From contig DTTG01000057.1 in assembly GCA_012964845.1 (NCBI GenBank), positions 1 to 11,977 on the forward strand: a DNA stretch of 11,977 bases, in the 5' to 3' direction. Shown piece by piece: positions 1 to 7,731 of this stretch. This stretch comes from Fidelibacterota bacterium (GTDB lineage Bacteria; Fidelibacterota; Marinisomatia; SCGC-AAA003-L08; D37C17). A program made the translations under genes and the position numbers. Position 1 is the first letter of the stretch; every line of letters begins with the position of its first letter. A model generated the notes under the pieces. It was given only the letters and a program-made list of their open reading frames with translations, ran no database searches and had not been told where the DNA came from.

Positions 1-11
1 AGGTAAGCGCA

Positions 12-431
12 TTGTTAGCACCCAGAAAAGTAAAATTTAGAAAAACTCAAAAAGGCCGTATGAGGGGTATGGCAAATTCAGGCGATTATGTATCTTTTGG
101 ATCTTACGGCTTGAAGGCGTTGGAACCGGGATGGATTACAAGCCGTCAAATTGAAGCGGCTCGTATTACAATTTCCAGAAAAGTAAGAAAAGTCGGCAGG
201 ATGTGGATTCGTATTTTTCCAGATAAATCAATAACCAAAAAGCCGGCTGAAACTCGGATGGGAAAAGGTAAAGGTGCGCCAGAATATTGGGTGGCTGTTG
301 TTAAGCCTGGAAGGATATTATTTGAAATTGAAGGTCTTGATGAAAAAGATGCTGAGCGAGCATTCAGGCTTTGCTCACACAAGCTTCCAATCAAAACCAA
401 AACAGTTGGAAGGCGTGAAGTAGGGGTATAA
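12..431 (+). CDS. rplP: 50S ribosomal protein L16
   Basis: L16 binds 23S rRNA near the peptidyl-transferase centre and the A-site tRNA elbow. The 139-residue product matches the family's usual length and is complete. It opens [19 protein letters not shown], carries the conserved [14 protein letters not shown] block in the middle (the Arg before MGKGKG is the conserved one of the family), and ends near KLPIKTKTV. The start is TTG at 12: the family begins Met-Leu, no ATG is available there, and an AGG lies 8 bases upstream. The TAA at 4-6 may be the stop of the preceding gene, expected to be rpsC, but only a few bases are visible. L29 follows after 2 bases, as in the S10 operon of most bacteria. 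Identification is secure. Confidence 0.97.
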   Translation: MLAPRKVKFRKTQKGRMRGMANSGDYVSFGSYGLKALEPGWITSRQIEAARITISRKVRKVGRMWIRIFPDKSITKKPAETRMGKGKGAPEYWVAVVKPGRILFEIEGLDEKDAERAFRLCSHKLPIKTKTVGRREVGV

Positions 432-433
432 TT

Positions 434-637
434 TTGAGAAAAAGTGAATTAATTAAATTGGGTCAAGAAGAGCTTATAACCAAATTGAAAGATGGTCAGG
501 AATCTTTGGTGAATTTGAGATTTCAAAAGGCATTGCAGCAACTGGAACATCCTCAGAGAATCAGACTTGTTCGCAGAGAAATAGCTCAAATTAAAACTGC
601 AATTAGAGAATTTGAATTAGGCAAAAGAGGAAACTAA
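434..637 (+). CDS. rpmC: 50S ribosomal protein L29
   Basis: L29 is a small helical-hairpin protein at the polypeptide exit tunnel, near the docking site for trigger factor and SRP. The 67-residue product has the usual length and pattern: an N-terminal MRKSELIKL helix, the central [16 protein letters not shown] segment, and the [14 protein letters not shown] helix typical of the family. The start is TTG at 434, with AGGGG at 422-426 as ribosome-binding site 7-8 bases upstream, inside the end of rplP. No in-frame ATG is near. It sits between rplP and rpsQ, its standard place. Confidence 0.96.
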   Translation: MRKSELIKLGQEELITKLKDGQESLVNLRFQKALQQLEHPQRIRLVRREIAQIKTAIREFELGKRGN

Positions 638-640
638 ATT

Positions 641-901
641 TTGGCAGATAATAATAGAAAACAGCTTATTGGGTATGTTTTAGAATCAAAAATGCAGAAA
701 ACTGCTGTCGTTCAAATTGATACACGAGGTCCTCACCCCGTTTATAAAAAATATGTAACACAATCTAAAAAATATTATGTTCATGACCCTGAAAATGAAT
801 GTCAGCCAGGGGATAAGGTGAGCATTATTGAATGTCAACCCAAAAGCAAATTAAAACGTTGGCGTTTGAATCAAGTTGAAGAAAAAGCAACAGGTATTTA
901 A
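641..901 (+). CDS. rpsQ: 30S ribosomal protein S17
   Basis: S17 is a primary 16S rRNA-binding protein with an OB fold, needed for early 30S assembly. The 86-residue product shows the family pattern: an N-terminal GYVLESKMQKTAVVQI strand region, HPVYKKYVTQSKKYYVHDPENEC, then PGDKVSIIECQPKSKLKRWRL. The start is TTG at 641, with GGA at 629-631 about 9 bases upstream; no ATG fits. The C-terminal VEEKATGI tail is a few residues beyond the conserved core. It follows rpmC by 3 bases, so coupled translation is likely. Confidence 0.96.
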   Translation: MADNNRKQLIGYVLESKMQKTAVVQIDTRGPHPVYKKYVTQSKKYYVHDPENECQPGDKVSIIECQPKSKLKRWRLNQVEEKATGI

Positions 902-915
902 GAAATTACTAAATA

Positions 916-1284
916 ATGATACAACAGGAAACTAAATTAAAAGTAGCAGATAATACAGGTGCAAAAGTGATCCAATGCATCCGTGTGGTTGGTGGAACTG
1001 GTCGTCGGTATGCTCATGTTGGTGATACTATAATTGTCTCTGTTAAGAAAGCGATTCCTGGTGGTGTCGTGAAAAAGGGCGAAATTTCTCACGCTGTTGT
1101 TGTGAGGACGAAAAAAGAGAGAAGACGGGGTGATGGGTCATATATCCGGTTTGATGAAAATGCAGCAGTATTAATTGATGGTCAGCAAGAGCCCAAAGGC
1201 ACTCGTATTTTCGGTCCAGTTGCCAGGGAATTAAGAGAAAAAAGATTTATGAAAATTTTATCCCTAGCCCCTGAGGTATTATAG
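916..1284 (+). CDS. rplN: 50S ribosomal protein L14
   Basis: L14 is a 23S rRNA-binding protein at the subunit interface; it contacts 16S rRNA in the intersubunit bridges and is the docking site of the silencing factor RsfS. The 122 residues are the exact usual family length. Recognisable blocks are [17 protein letters not shown] at the N-terminus, the [21 protein letters not shown] segment, [23 protein letters not shown], and the C-terminal [15 protein letters not shown]. The start ATG at 916 has no clear Shine-Dalgarno upstream; it is fixed by the very conserved N-terminus. It begins the classical spc operon order (L14-L24-L5), but here only 14 bases separate it from rpsQ and no terminator or promoter is evident. 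Confidence 0.98.
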   Translation: MIQQETKLKVADNTGAKVIQCIRVVGGTGRRYAHVGDTIIVSVKKAIPGGVVKKGEISHAVVVRTKKERRRGDGSYIRFDENAAVLIDGQQEPKGTRIFGPVARELREKRFMKILSLAPEVL

Positions 1285-1285
1285 A

Positions 1286-1591
1286 ATGAAAATAAAAAAA
1301 GGTGATACTGTACAAGTTACAACGGGCAATGACGCTGGTAAAACCGGGCGAGTTATAAAAGTCTATCTGGATAAAGATCGAGTTGTTGTGGAAGGTGTAA
1401 ACATTGTGAAAAAACATGCTCGTCCTACTCAGGATAATCCTCAGGGTGGAATCATAGAGAAAGAATCATCTATTCACATTTCAAATATTATGTTGGTTGT
1501 TGGCGGTAAACCCACGCGTGTTGGATTTAAATCGCTGGAAAATGGTAAAAAAGTTAAATTTGCAAAATCAACCGGTGAGGTGATTAATTAA
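1286..1591 (+). CDS. rplX: 50S ribosomal protein L24
   Basis: L24 is an assembly-initiator protein of the 50S subunit that sits near the tunnel exit. The product has 101 residues. An N-terminal KOW motif spans roughly residues 3-35 (KIKKGDTVQVTTGNDAGKTG followed by RVIKVYLDKDRVVVEGVNIV). The conserved KKHARPTQDNPQGGIIEKE stretch follows, and the SNIMLV strand after it. The ATG at 1286 is one base after the rplN stop; GAGG at 1273-1276, inside rplN, is a plausible ribosome-binding site at about 9 bases spacing. No anomalies. Confidence 0.97.
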   Translation: MKIKKGDTVQVTTGNDAGKTGRVIKVYLDKDRVVVEGVNIVKKHARPTQDNPQGGIIEKESSIHISNIMLVVGGKPTRVGFKSLENGKKVKFAKSTGEVIN

Positions 1592-1593
1592 TT

Positions 1594-2190
1594 ATGGCTA
1601 AAGAAAATAATAATTACAAACCCCGATTGCTGGTAAAATATAATGAAGTTGTTCATAAATATTTATCAGATCGTTTAGGTATTCAGAATGCAATGCGCAT
1701 TCCTAAACTTGAAAAAGTTGTTTTAAATATGGGACTTGGCGATGCCAAAGAAAATAAAAAATGGCTCACATCCGGTGTGGAAGAATTGACCACAATTGCT
1801 GGGCAGAAAGCAGTGATAACTATTTCCAAGAAAGCTATTTCAAATTTTAAAATCAGGGAAGGTGACCCTGTTGGTATTCGTGTAACCTTGCGGGGAAATA
1901 AAATGTACGAATTTTTAGACAGATTTATATCTGTTGCCTCCCCAAGAATAAGAGATTTTCGAGGCCTTTCTGCAAAGGGGTTTGACGGAAGAGGGAATTA
2001 TAATTTTGGTGTAACTGAACAAATCATTTTCCCTGAGATAGATTATGATAAAATTAATAACATTAGAGGCCTGAATATATCAATTGTGACAACTGGTGAA
2101 ACGGATGAAGAAGCATATGAACTACTTGTTGCATTGGGGCTTCCAATTCGCCAGAAAAAAAAGAAAATAGAAGAAGGTGCTGAGGCATAA
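1594..2190 (+). CDS. rplE: 50S ribosomal protein L5
   Basis: L5 binds 5S rRNA together with L18 and forms part of the central protuberance, contacting P-site tRNA. The 198-residue product carries the family blocks [43 protein letters not shown], the [20 protein letters not shown] segment, and [23 protein letters not shown]. It is longer than the common length of about 180: the extra residues are a short N-terminal lead and a C-terminal charged tail beyond GLPIRQ ([11 protein letters not shown]). GAGGTGA at 1576-1582, inside rplX, precedes the ATG. The stop TAA shares its last A with the ATG of rpsN, which indicates coupled translation. Confidence 0.97.
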   Translation: MAKENNNYKPRLLVKYNEVVHKYLSDRLGIQNAMRIPKLEKVVLNMGLGDAKENKKWLTSGVEELTTIAGQKAVITISKKAISNFKIREGDPVGIRVTLRGNKMYEFLDRFISVASPRIRDFRGLSAKGFDGRGNYNFGVTEQIIFPEIDYDKINNIRGLNISIVTTGETDEEAYELLVALGLPIRQKKKKIEEGAEA

Positions 2191-2375
2191 TGGCAAGAAA
2201 AGCGTTAGTAGTAAAAGCTCAAAGAAAACCAAAATTTTCAACTCGAAAATATTCACGTTGTAATAATTGTGGAAGACCTCATTCTGTATACAGAAAATTT
2301 GGTCTTTGTAGAATTTGTTTTAGAGAAATGGCTCTAAAAGGGTTTATTCCTGGTGTTAAAAAGGCGAGTTGGTAG
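2190..2375 (+). CDS. rpsN: 30S ribosomal protein S14, zinc-ribbon (type Z)
   Basis: S14 binds the 16S rRNA 3' major (head) domain. The 61-residue product is the short zinc-binding form: four cysteines at residues 24, 27, 40 and 43 (CNNC and CRIC) make a CxxC-x12-CxxC ribbon. The C-terminus [11 protein letters not shown] is the family signature. The ATG at 2190 overlaps the rplE stop codon by one base. The long, zinc-free form of S14 (about 90-100 residues) is not what is encoded here. Location between rplE and rpsH is standard. Confidence 0.97.
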   Translation: MARKALVVKAQRKPKFSTRKYSRCNNCGRPHSVYRKFGLCRICFREMALKGFIPGVKKASW

Positions 2376-2384
2376 GAGAGAAAT

Positions 2385-2783
2385 ATGTCAATGACTGATC
2401 CAATAGCTGATTATTTGACTCGTATTCGAAATGCGCAAAGTGCACAAAAGAATTGGGTAGATATTCCAGCGTCTAATATAAAGAAGCGGATTTCATTTGT
2501 TTTAAAAGAAGAAAAATTCATCCGTGATTTTATATTAATTAAAGATGACAAGCAAGATATGCTTAGAGTATTTTTAAATTATGATTATGATAAAAATCCT
2601 GTGATTCATGGTATTCAAAGGTTTAGTAAGCCAGGATGCAGAAGATATGTTGCGTCGGATAACCTTCCTCGCGTTTTGAATGGAATGGGAATCTCAATTT
2701 TGTCCACCTCAAAAGGTGTCGTATCAGATAAAAAAGCTAAATTGCTCAATGTGGGTGGTGAAGTTTTATGTCAGGTTTGGTAA
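2385..2783 (+). CDS. rpsH: 30S ribosomal protein S8
   Basis: S8 is a primary binder of the central 16S rRNA domain; in E. coli it also represses its own spc operon. The 132 residues include the N-terminal MTDPIADYLTRIRNAQ, the SKPGCRRYV motif (residues 81-89), and the C-terminal GISILSTSKGVVSDKKA followed by GGEVLCQVW, all family hallmarks. Two in-frame ATGs exist, at 2385 and 2391. I chose 2385 because AGGAG at 2374-2378 lies 6 bases from it, against 12 bases from 2391. Whether S8 autoregulates here cannot be judged: no S8-site-like structure was evident near the rplX-rplE junction. Confidence 0.97.
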   Translation: MSMTDPIADYLTRIRNAQSAQKNWVDIPASNIKKRISFVLKEEKFIRDFILIKDDKQDMLRVFLNYDYDKNPVIHGIQRFSKPGCRRYVASDNLPRVLNGMGISILSTSKGVVSDKKAKLLNVGGEVLCQVW

Positions 2784-2801
2784 ATAAAGGATTAATGTAA
2801 A

Positions 2802-3353
2802 ATGTCGAATATAGGAAAGCAACCCATTTCAATTCCAGAAGGAGTTGAAGTGAGTCGAAAAGAGGATAACATTTTCGTTAAAGGAAAACTTGGTGAATTA
2901 AATCAGGAATTTAAGTCTGATATTCAGATTTCTATTAATGATAATGAAGTAGTGGTTACTCGGAATTCAGATGAGAAAATTCAGCGGGAGCTGCATGGTT
3001 TAACTCGTGTGTTAATTGCAAATATGGTAGAGGGTGTATCTCAAGGATTTCAAAAAGAATTGAATTTAGTTGGTGTGGGTTATACAGCAGATGCAAGTAA
3101 AGGCAACTTTCTTCTTTTAAATGTTGGTTTTTCCCATCCAATTTATTTTGAAAAACCTGAAGGAATAACAATTGAAACCCCCAATGCAAATACTGTAATT
3201 ATTAAAGGAATTAATAAGCAGGAAGTAGGGCAAGTCGCTGCAAACATCAGGGAATTGAGAAAACCTGAACCTTATAAGGGGAAGGGTATTAAATATTCAA
3301 ATGAATATATTAGAAAGAAAGCAGGTAAATCCATTGGAATTGGTGAAGTATAA
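2802..3353 (+). CDS. rplF: 50S ribosomal protein L6
   Basis: L6 binds 23S rRNA near the sarcin-ricin loop, beside the GTPase-factor site. The 183-residue product has the expected two-domain repeat: an N-terminal MSNIGKQPISIPEGVEV domain to about residue 80, and a second domain opening at GFQKELNLVGVGYTA. The signature PEPYKGKGIKY lies near residues 155-165, followed by the KKAGKS tail. AAGGA at 2787-2791 lies about 10 bases before the ATG at 2802. It lies between rpsH and rplR as usual. Confidence 0.97.
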   Translation: MSNIGKQPISIPEGVEVSRKEDNIFVKGKLGELNQEFKSDIQISINDNEVVVTRNSDEKIQRELHGLTRVLIANMVEGVSQGFQKELNLVGVGYTADASKGNFLLLNVGFSHPIYFEKPEGITIETPNANTVIIKGINKQEVGQVAANIRELRKPEPYKGKGIKYSNEYIRKKAGKSIGIGEV

Positions 3354-3355
3354 TT

Positions 3356-3730
3356 ATGGCAAAAAAAAGTAAATATCAAATCTGGCAAAAAAAGCGTTCA
3401 CGAATAAAATACCGGATTATGCAGAAAAATATCGGTAATCATCCTCGTCTCGTTGTGTATCGTTCAAATACAAATATATATGCTCAATTGGTGGATGATG
3501 AAAAAAGAATTACGGTGTTATCTGCATCTAGTATTGATAAAAATATTAAAAGCTTGATTGATAAAGCTGCGAACAAAATTGAAAAAAGCAAGATTGTAGG
3601 TGAATCTCTTGCTGAAAAGATCAAAGAAGCAAAAATTGGCAGAATTGTTTTTGATCGAAATGGATACAAATATCATGGACGGGTGAAAGCGCTTACAGAG
3701 GCAATCCGTTCAGCAGAAATAACTATTTAA
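3356..3730 (+). CDS. rplR: 50S ribosomal protein L18
   Basis: L18 binds 5S rRNA with L5 and helps anchor it in the central protuberance. The 124-residue product begins with a basic segment (KKRSRIKYRIMQKN), followed by the family core: HPRLVVYRSNTNIYAQLVDD, LSASS, then a helix with IVGESLAEKIKEAKI, and the C-terminal IVFDRNGYKYHGRVKALTEAIR block, in which FDRNGYKYHGRV is diagnostic. ATG at 3356 is 2 bases after the rplF stop and has only a weak GGTGAAG upstream, so re-initiation after rplF is plausible. Confidence 0.97.
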   Translation: MAKKSKYQIWQKKRSRIKYRIMQKNIGNHPRLVVYRSNTNIYAQLVDDEKRITVLSASSIDKNIKSLIDKAANKIEKSKIVGESLAEKIKEAKIGRIVFDRNGYKYHGRVKALTEAIRSAEITI

Positions 3731-3741
3731 CGGAGATATTC

Positions 3742-4248
3742 TTGAGTACTTTCATAAATCCAACAGAATTGGACTTAAAAGAAGAAACGGTTGTATGTAT
3801 TAACAGAGTTTCAAAAGCTACAACTGGTGGAAGAAGTATGCGTTTTAATTCTTTGGTTGTTGTTGGAGATGGCAAGGGACATGTTGGGGTTGGCTTTGGT
3901 AAGGCAAATGAGGTTGCATCTGCTGTAAATAAAGCAAAAGAAAATGCCAAAAAGCGTATTTTTAAAGCGCCATTAATAAATGGTACAATTCCCCATAAAA
4001 TTAATATAAAATATGGAGCAGTTCGTTTAATGTTAAAGCCTGCTTCTCCCGGTACCGGTATTATTGCCGGCGGTCCTGTTCGTGCAGTAATGGAGCAAAT
4101 TGGAATTGCCAATATCCTTTCGAAAAATTCTGGTTCAACCAATGCTATTAATGTTGTAAAAGCAGTTGAACATGGTCTGAAAGAATTACGTGACCCTTTG
4201 AAAGTTTCCAGGCAGAGAGGAATATCCTTAAAGGAATTGTTTAGTTAA
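3742..4248 (+). CDS. rpsE: 30S ribosomal protein S5
   Basis: S5 acts in decoding accuracy and forms part of the mRNA entry channel with S3 and S4. The 168-residue product shows an N-terminal double-stranded-RNA-binding-like domain (RVSKATTGGRSMRFNSLVVV at 22-41, then GDGKGHVGVGFGKA at 42-55) and a C-terminal domain with PASPGTGIIAGGPVRAVMEQ (100-119), GIANILSK and GSTNAINVVKA. The start is TTG at 3742 with GGAG at 3732-3735, 6 bases upstream; no in-frame ATG precedes the conserved region. It follows rplR by 11 bases. Confidence 0.97.
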   Translation: MSTFINPTELDLKEETVVCINRVSKATTGGRSMRFNSLVVVGDGKGHVGVGFGKANEVASAVNKAKENAKKRIFKAPLINGTIPHKINIKYGAVRLMLKPASPGTGIIAGGPVRAVMEQIGIANILSKNSGSTNAINVVKAVEHGLKELRDPLKVSRQRGISLKELFS

Positions 4249-4252
4249 AAAT

Positions 4253-4438
4253 ATGGCTGATAAAAAGATAAAAATAACACAAATTAAAAGTGCAATTGGG
4301 TACCGCCAGCGCACCAAAGATACACTAATAGCATTGGGTATTAGAAAAATGCATAGTTCTGTGGTAAAAATTAATAATTCAGCTATTCAGGGTATGGTTA
4401 CTGCGGTTAATCATCTTGTGAAAGTGGAGGAAGTCTAA
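4253..4438 (+). CDS. rpmD: 50S ribosomal protein L30
   Basis: L30 is a small 50S protein that binds 23S rRNA. The product has 61 residues, the usual bacterial short form. It reads KIKITQIKSAIGYRQRTKDT and LIALGIRKMHSSVVKINN, which is the family pattern (I-G-x4-TLxALGLxK followed by a hydrophobic V-P/N segment), then MVTAVNHLVKVEE. The ATG at 4253 lacks a clear Shine-Dalgarno and starts 4 bases after rpsE. Its stop TAA shares its final A with the rplO ATG. Confidence 0.95.
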   Translation: MADKKIKITQIKSAIGYRQRTKDTLIALGIRKMHSSVVKINNSAIQGMVTAVNHLVKVEEV

Positions 4439-4878
4439 TGGATTTAGGAACTCTAAAGCCACTTGAAGGATCTGTAAGGAATTCCAAACGTATTGGAAGA
4501 GGAAATGCAACGGGACAAGGTCGTACTGCTGGTAAAGGTCATAACGGATATCAATCTCGTTCAGGTACGAAAAATAGATTTCACTTTGAAGGTGGGCAAA
4601 CTCCCCTAATGAGACGTCTTCCTAAAAGAGGATTCTCAAATTATGGATTTAGAAAGGAAGTTCAGATTGTAAATCTTGAACGAATTGCATCTTTAGAACT
4701 TGATACGGTGAATGTTACTATATTACACGAAAGAGGTGTGATTAAAAAAACGGATATTCCCGTTAAAATATTAGGTAATGGAGAATTGAAAAACCCAATA
4801 GAAATTACTGCAGATATGTTCAGTAAATCAGCAATTGAAAAACTTGAAAAGGCTGGGGGAAAAGCCATTTATAAATGA
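4438..4878 (+). CDS. rplO: 50S ribosomal protein L15
   Basis: L15 is a late-assembly 50S protein with a long, glycine-rich extension reaching into the rRNA core. The 146-residue product has the glycine- and arginine-rich N-terminus (RIGRGNATGQGRTAGKGHNG near 18-37, GGQTPLMRRLPKRGFSN at 52-68) and a globular C-terminal domain ending in KLEKAGGKAIYK. GGAGG at 4426-4430 is a good ribosome-binding site 7 bases before the ATG, placed within the end of rpmD. Its stop (TGA, 4876-4878) overlaps the first ATG of secY by 3 bases (ATGA). Confidence 0.97.
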   Translation: MDLGTLKPLEGSVRNSKRIGRGNATGQGRTAGKGHNGYQSRSGTKNRFHFEGGQTPLMRRLPKRGFSNYGFRKEVQIVNLERIASLELDTVNVTILHERGVIKKTDIPVKILGNGELKNPIEITADMFSKSAIEKLEKAGGKAIYK

Positions 4879-6206
4879 TGGAGAAATTCCTAAATATTTT
4901 TAAAATACCTGATTTGCGTAAAAAGCTGATTTTTACGGGGTTGTTACTATTAGTATATCGGCTGGGCGGAAAAGTCCCTATCCCTGGAATTGATAAAACT
5001 GCTTTAGCATCCATGATGCAGGGCTATGCCAATTCCTTACTTGGTTTGTATGATATGTTTGCAGGAGGTTTCTTTTCCCAGGCATCTATATTCGCATTGG
5101 GAATTATGCCCTATATTTCTGCATCCATTATAATCCAGTTGCTTGGTGCGGTAATTCCTTATTTCCAAAGGCTTCAAAAAGAGGGTGAAGAAGGAAGAAA
5201 GAAAATCATTCAGATTACACGTTATGGAACGGTTATGATTGCATCTCTTCAAGCAGTTGGGATGTCAGTATTTCTTTCAAGCCAGACTACCAGTATTGGA
5301 CCAGTTGTACCCAACGCAGGACCTATATTTTATTTTGTTACGATATTGACAATGGTTACCGGAGTGGTATTTGTTATGTGGCTGGGTGAACAGATTTCTG
5401 ACCATGGTATTGGAAATGGAATTTCACTTATTATTATGGTAGGTATCATTGCACGTGCCCCCAGCGTTTTTAAAAATCAGTTTATTCAGATCCAAAATGG
5501 ATTATCAAATCCATTTGAAAATATATTGTTATTGGTGTTAATGTTTGGAATCACGATGGTGGTAGTGGCAGTCACTACCGGTGTGAGAAAAATTCCGGTT
5601 CAATATGCTAAGAGGGTAGTTGGACGAAAAGTCTATGGAGGACAGGCAACACATATTCCGTTGAGAATATTAACTGCAGGAGTAATGCCGATTATCTTTG
5701 CACAAGCGCTTATGTTTATACCAAGTACAATAGCATCATTTTTCCCACAGGGATATGGTTTTGGAGATTGGCTGATGCGTGTATTTGCCCCAACACATAT
5801 AGTGTATTCACTTTTCTTTGCATTTCTAATAATTATTTTCACTTACTTTTATACAGCAATCGCATTTAATCCGGTAGATGTAGCAGATAATATGAAAAAA
5901 CAGGGTGGCTTTGTACCGGGTGTCAGGCCAGGAAAATCAACCTCAGATTATATTGATCATATTCTAACCAGGGTCACATTGCCGGCATCTGTATTTTTAG
6001 CATTAATTGCTATTTTCCCAACCTTTCTATCTGGTTTTTTTAATGTTGATTTCTCTTTGGCTAGTTTTTATGGTGGTACAAGTTTACTTATTATTGTTGG
6101 TGTCGCATTGGATACTCTGCAGCAAATAGAGTCACATTTATTAATGCGTCATTACGATGGCTTTTTGAAAACAGGCAAACTAAAAGGGCGAGATAGAAGA
6201 AGATAA
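4875..6206 (+). CDS. secY: Protein translocase channel subunit SecY
   Basis: SecY is the membrane channel through which preproteins pass, driven by SecA or by the ribosome. The 443-residue product has ten hydrophobic segments, roughly 17-33, 70-93, 116-134, 151-169, 183-194, 216-234, 266-285, 308-330, 367-388 and 399-415. Diagnostic motifs are GGKVPIPGID (31-40), SIFALGIMPYISASIIIQLL (71-90), WLGEQISDHGIGNGIS (169-184) and FVPGVRPGKST (346-356). Arg351 in that last motif aligns with the essential Arg357 of E. coli SecY in the cytosolic loop that touches SecA. Two tandem ATGs (4875 and 4878) are possible; both overlap the rplO stop, so translation is probably coupled to L15. A GGGGGA lies 13-14 bases upstream, rather far. 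The basic tail KGRDRRR is normal. Confidence 0.98.
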   Translation: MMEKFLNIFKIPDLRKKLIFTGLLLLVYRLGGKVPIPGIDKTALASMMQGYANSLLGLYDMFAGGFFSQASIFALGIMPYISASIIIQLLGAVIPYFQRLQKEGEEGRKKIIQITRYGTVMIASLQAVGMSVFLSSQTTSIGPVVPNAGPIFYFVTILTMVTGVVFVMWLGEQISDHGIGNGISLIIMVGIIARAPSVFKNQFIQIQNGLSNPFENILLLVLMFGITMVVVAVTTGVRKIPVQYAKRVVGRKVYGGQATHIPLRILTAGVMPIIFAQALMFIPSTIASFFPQGYGFGDWLMRVFAPTHIVYSLFFAFLIIIFTYFYTAIAFNPVDVADNMKKQGGFVPGVRPGKSTSDYIDHILTRVTLPASVFLALIAIFPTFLSGFFNVDFSLASFYGGTSLLIIVGVALDTLQQIESHLLMRHYDGFLKTGKLKGRDRRR

Positions 6207-6234
6207 ATTCTTCCTTGCTTTTTAATAAACTAAG

Positions 6235-6978
6235 GTGATTCATATCCGTAGTGCTGGTGAAATTGAGAAGATTTCAAAAGCATGTCAAATAGTAAAAGAA
6301 ACACTTGAGTTTATTCAAGAATTAATTGCTCCGGGAATAACTACTATGGAGTTGGATCGTGAAGCTGAAAAATTTATTAGATCCAAAGGAGCTAAACCCG
6401 GATTTAAGGGCTTGTATGGTTACCCGGCAACATTGTGTATTTCTATAGATGATGAGGTTGTTCATGGAATACCGAACAATCGAAAATTGCAAGATGGTGA
6501 GATCGTTTCAATTGATGTGGGTAGCTTGATAGATGGGTACTATGGAGATCATGCCAAATCATTTGCAGTTGGTACAGTTGATTCCAAAAAGGAAAAATTG
6601 ATGTCTGTAACACGGGAGTGCTTATTGGATGGAATTGATCATGCTTTGCCTGGAAATAGAATTGGAGATATTGGTCATGCAGTACAGAAAAAAGCTGAAT
6701 CAAATGGTTATGGTGTAGTAACTGAATTAGTTGGTCATGGCATTGGTACAAAATTGCATGAGGAACCGCAAATACCAAATTATGGTAAACCCGGAACCGG
6801 ACCCAAAATTGAAGTAGGTATGTGTTTTGCCATTGAACCAATGATTAATATGGGAACGCCTGGGGTATTTACTAAAAAAGATGGTTGGACAGTCTGTACA
6901 AATGATGGAATGCCATCTGCTCATTTTGAGCATACAATTACAATAACTGAAGAAGGAGCGAAAATACTAACAATATAA
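6235..6978 (+). CDS. map: Methionine aminopeptidase, type I
   Basis: This cytosolic metalloenzyme removes the initiator methionine from nascent proteins whose second residue is small. The 247-residue product is a complete single-domain type Ia enzyme with no N-terminal zinc-finger extension. All catalytic residues are present: His77 in VVHGIP, metal ligands Asp94 (SIDVG), Asp105 (YGDHA), His168 (GHGIG), Glu201 (AIEPM) and Glu232 (FEHTI), plus His175 in LHEEP. The start is GTG at 6235, immediately before the conserved [12 protein letters not shown]; no ATG is available and only AAGG abuts it. It lies 28 bases after secY and overlaps infA by one base. The position secY-map-infA is common in bacteria; adk, often found in front of map, is absent. 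Confidence 0.97.
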   Translation: MIHIRSAGEIEKISKACQIVKETLEFIQELIAPGITTMELDREAEKFIRSKGAKPGFKGLYGYPATLCISIDDEVVHGIPNNRKLQDGEIVSIDVGSLIDGYYGDHAKSFAVGTVDSKKEKLMSVTRECLLDGIDHALPGNRIGDIGHAVQKKAESNGYGVVTELVGHGIGTKLHEEPQIPNYGKPGTGPKIEVGMCFAIEPMINMGTPGVFTKKDGWTVCTNDGMPSAHFEHTITITEEGAKILTI

Positions 6979-7196
6979 TGGCCAAAGAAGCTGCCATAGA
7001 AGTAGATGGAGAAATTACTGAAACACTGCCTAATGCTATGTTTCGGGTAAAGTTGGAAAATGGACATATAGTTCTTGCCCATGTTTCAGGAAAGATGAGG
7101 ATGCATTATATAAAAATATTACCAGGTGACACGGTAAAATTAGAATTATCGCCCTATGATTTAAGTAGAGGCAGAATAACATTTAGATATAAATAG
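6978..7196 (+). CDS. infA: Translation initiation factor IF-1
   Basis: IF-1 binds the 30S A site during initiation and aids IF-2 and IF-3. The 72 residues are the exact usual length, forming one S1-like OB fold. The sequence is strongly conserved: [69 protein letters not shown] at 6978 shares its A with the map stop TAA. The nearest purine-rich site (AAGGAG, 6953-6958) is about 19 bases away, too far for normal use, so translation probably depends on the ribosome that finishes map. Confidence 0.98.
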   Translation: MAKEAAIEVDGEITETLPNAMFRVKLENGHIVLAHVSGKMRMHYIKILPGDTVKLELSPYDLSRGRITFRYK

Positions 7197-7215
7197 TCAG
7201 GATTAAAAATAAATT

Positions 7216-7329
7216 ATGAAAGTACGCGCATCAGTAAAGAAAATTTGTAAAAAATGCCAGATCATTAGGCGTCATGGCGTGATTCGAGTAATTTGTGAAA
7301 ATCCGAAACATAAACAGAGACAAGGTTAG
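7216..7329 (+). CDS. rpmJ: 50S ribosomal protein L36 (zinc-binding form)
   Basis: L36 is the smallest 50S protein and stabilises 23S rRNA late in assembly. The reading frame from ATG at 7216 to TAG at 7327-7329 gives 37 residues, the classical length. It reads [20 protein letters not shown] then [17 protein letters not shown]. The zinc ligands Cys11, Cys14, Cys27 and His32 are all present, so this is the zinc-binding (C+) type. It sits 19 bases after infA and before rpsM, its standard place. The only upstream purine match is AGGA at 7199-7202, 13 bases away. Confidence 0.97.
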   Translation: MKVRASVKKICKKCQIIRRHGVIRVICENPKHKQRQG

Positions 7330-7340
7330 GAGAAATATAA

Positions 7341-7718
7341 TTGGCTCGTATTGCAGGAATTGATTTACCAAGAAATAAAAAAGTTGAGTATGCTTTACCA
7401 TACATTTATGGTATAGGGCATACTCAGTCAAAAAAGATTTTAGATACAAGTGGTATTAGCGCGGATATTCGGGTACACGAATTAACAGAAGAACAGCTGT
7501 TGGCGATCAGAAACGCCATAGGTGATATGTTATCTGTTGAGGGTGAACTTAGAGGGCAAAATTCTAGAAATATTAAACGGTTAATGGATATTGGATCATA
7601 TCGTGGATTACGACATAGGAAAGGATTGCCAACTCGTGGTCAGAATACTAAGAATAATGCCCGTACTCGAAAAGGTAAAAAGAAAACAATCGCTGGCAAG
7701 AAGAAAGCCGCAGTTTAG
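7341..7718 (+). CDS. rpsM: 30S ribosomal protein S13
   Basis: S13 sits in the 30S head, contacts the P-site tRNA and forms bridges to the 50S subunit. The 125-residue product opens [20 protein letters not shown] with the YIYGIG motif (21-26), has a helical region to about residue 70, then [20 protein letters not shown] (71-90) and [20 protein letters not shown] (91-110), and a lysine-rich tail. The start is TTG at 7341, with AGGAG at 7328-7332 overlapping the rpmJ stop, 8 bases upstream. This begins the classical alpha operon, but no terminator or promoter separates it from rpmJ (11 bases). Confidence 0.98.
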   Translation: MARIAGIDLPRNKKVEYALPYIYGIGHTQSKKILDTSGISADIRVHELTEEQLLAIRNAIGDMLSVEGELRGQNSRNIKRLMDIGSYRGLRHRKGLPTRGQNTKNNARTRKGKKKTIAGKKKAAV

Positions 7719-7731
7719 GGGAGACAGTTAA

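Noticed and set aside
1..11. AGG TAA at the extreme 5' end, possibly the end of rpsC
   Set aside because: Only a few bases are visible; the identity of the upstream gene is expected from gene order but cannot be read from the sequence, so it is not listed as a feature.
1560..1620. S8 repressor site around the rplX-rplE junction, as in E. coli
   Set aside because: No helix resembling the S8 rRNA site could be identified by eye; a covariance-model search of the leader would be needed.
2956..3189. Antisense and out-of-frame open frames, for example opposite rplF, rpsE, map and rpoA
   Set aside because: They lie entirely inside strongly conserved genes, have no recognisable protein family features, and look like by-products of the coding strand.
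6196..6223. Possible hairpin GAAGAA/TTCTTC followed by a T-rich stretch after secY
   Set aside because: The stem is 6 bp with only two G-C pairs, the T run is short and separated from the stem, and map-infA-rpmJ follow closely as part of the cluster. It is not a convincing terminator.
7197..7345. S4-binding pseudoknot before rpsM (alpha-operon leader of E. coli)
   Set aside because: The rpmJ-rpsM gap is 11 bases and rpmJ coding fills the rest, leaving no leader like that of E. coli; no matching structure was seen.
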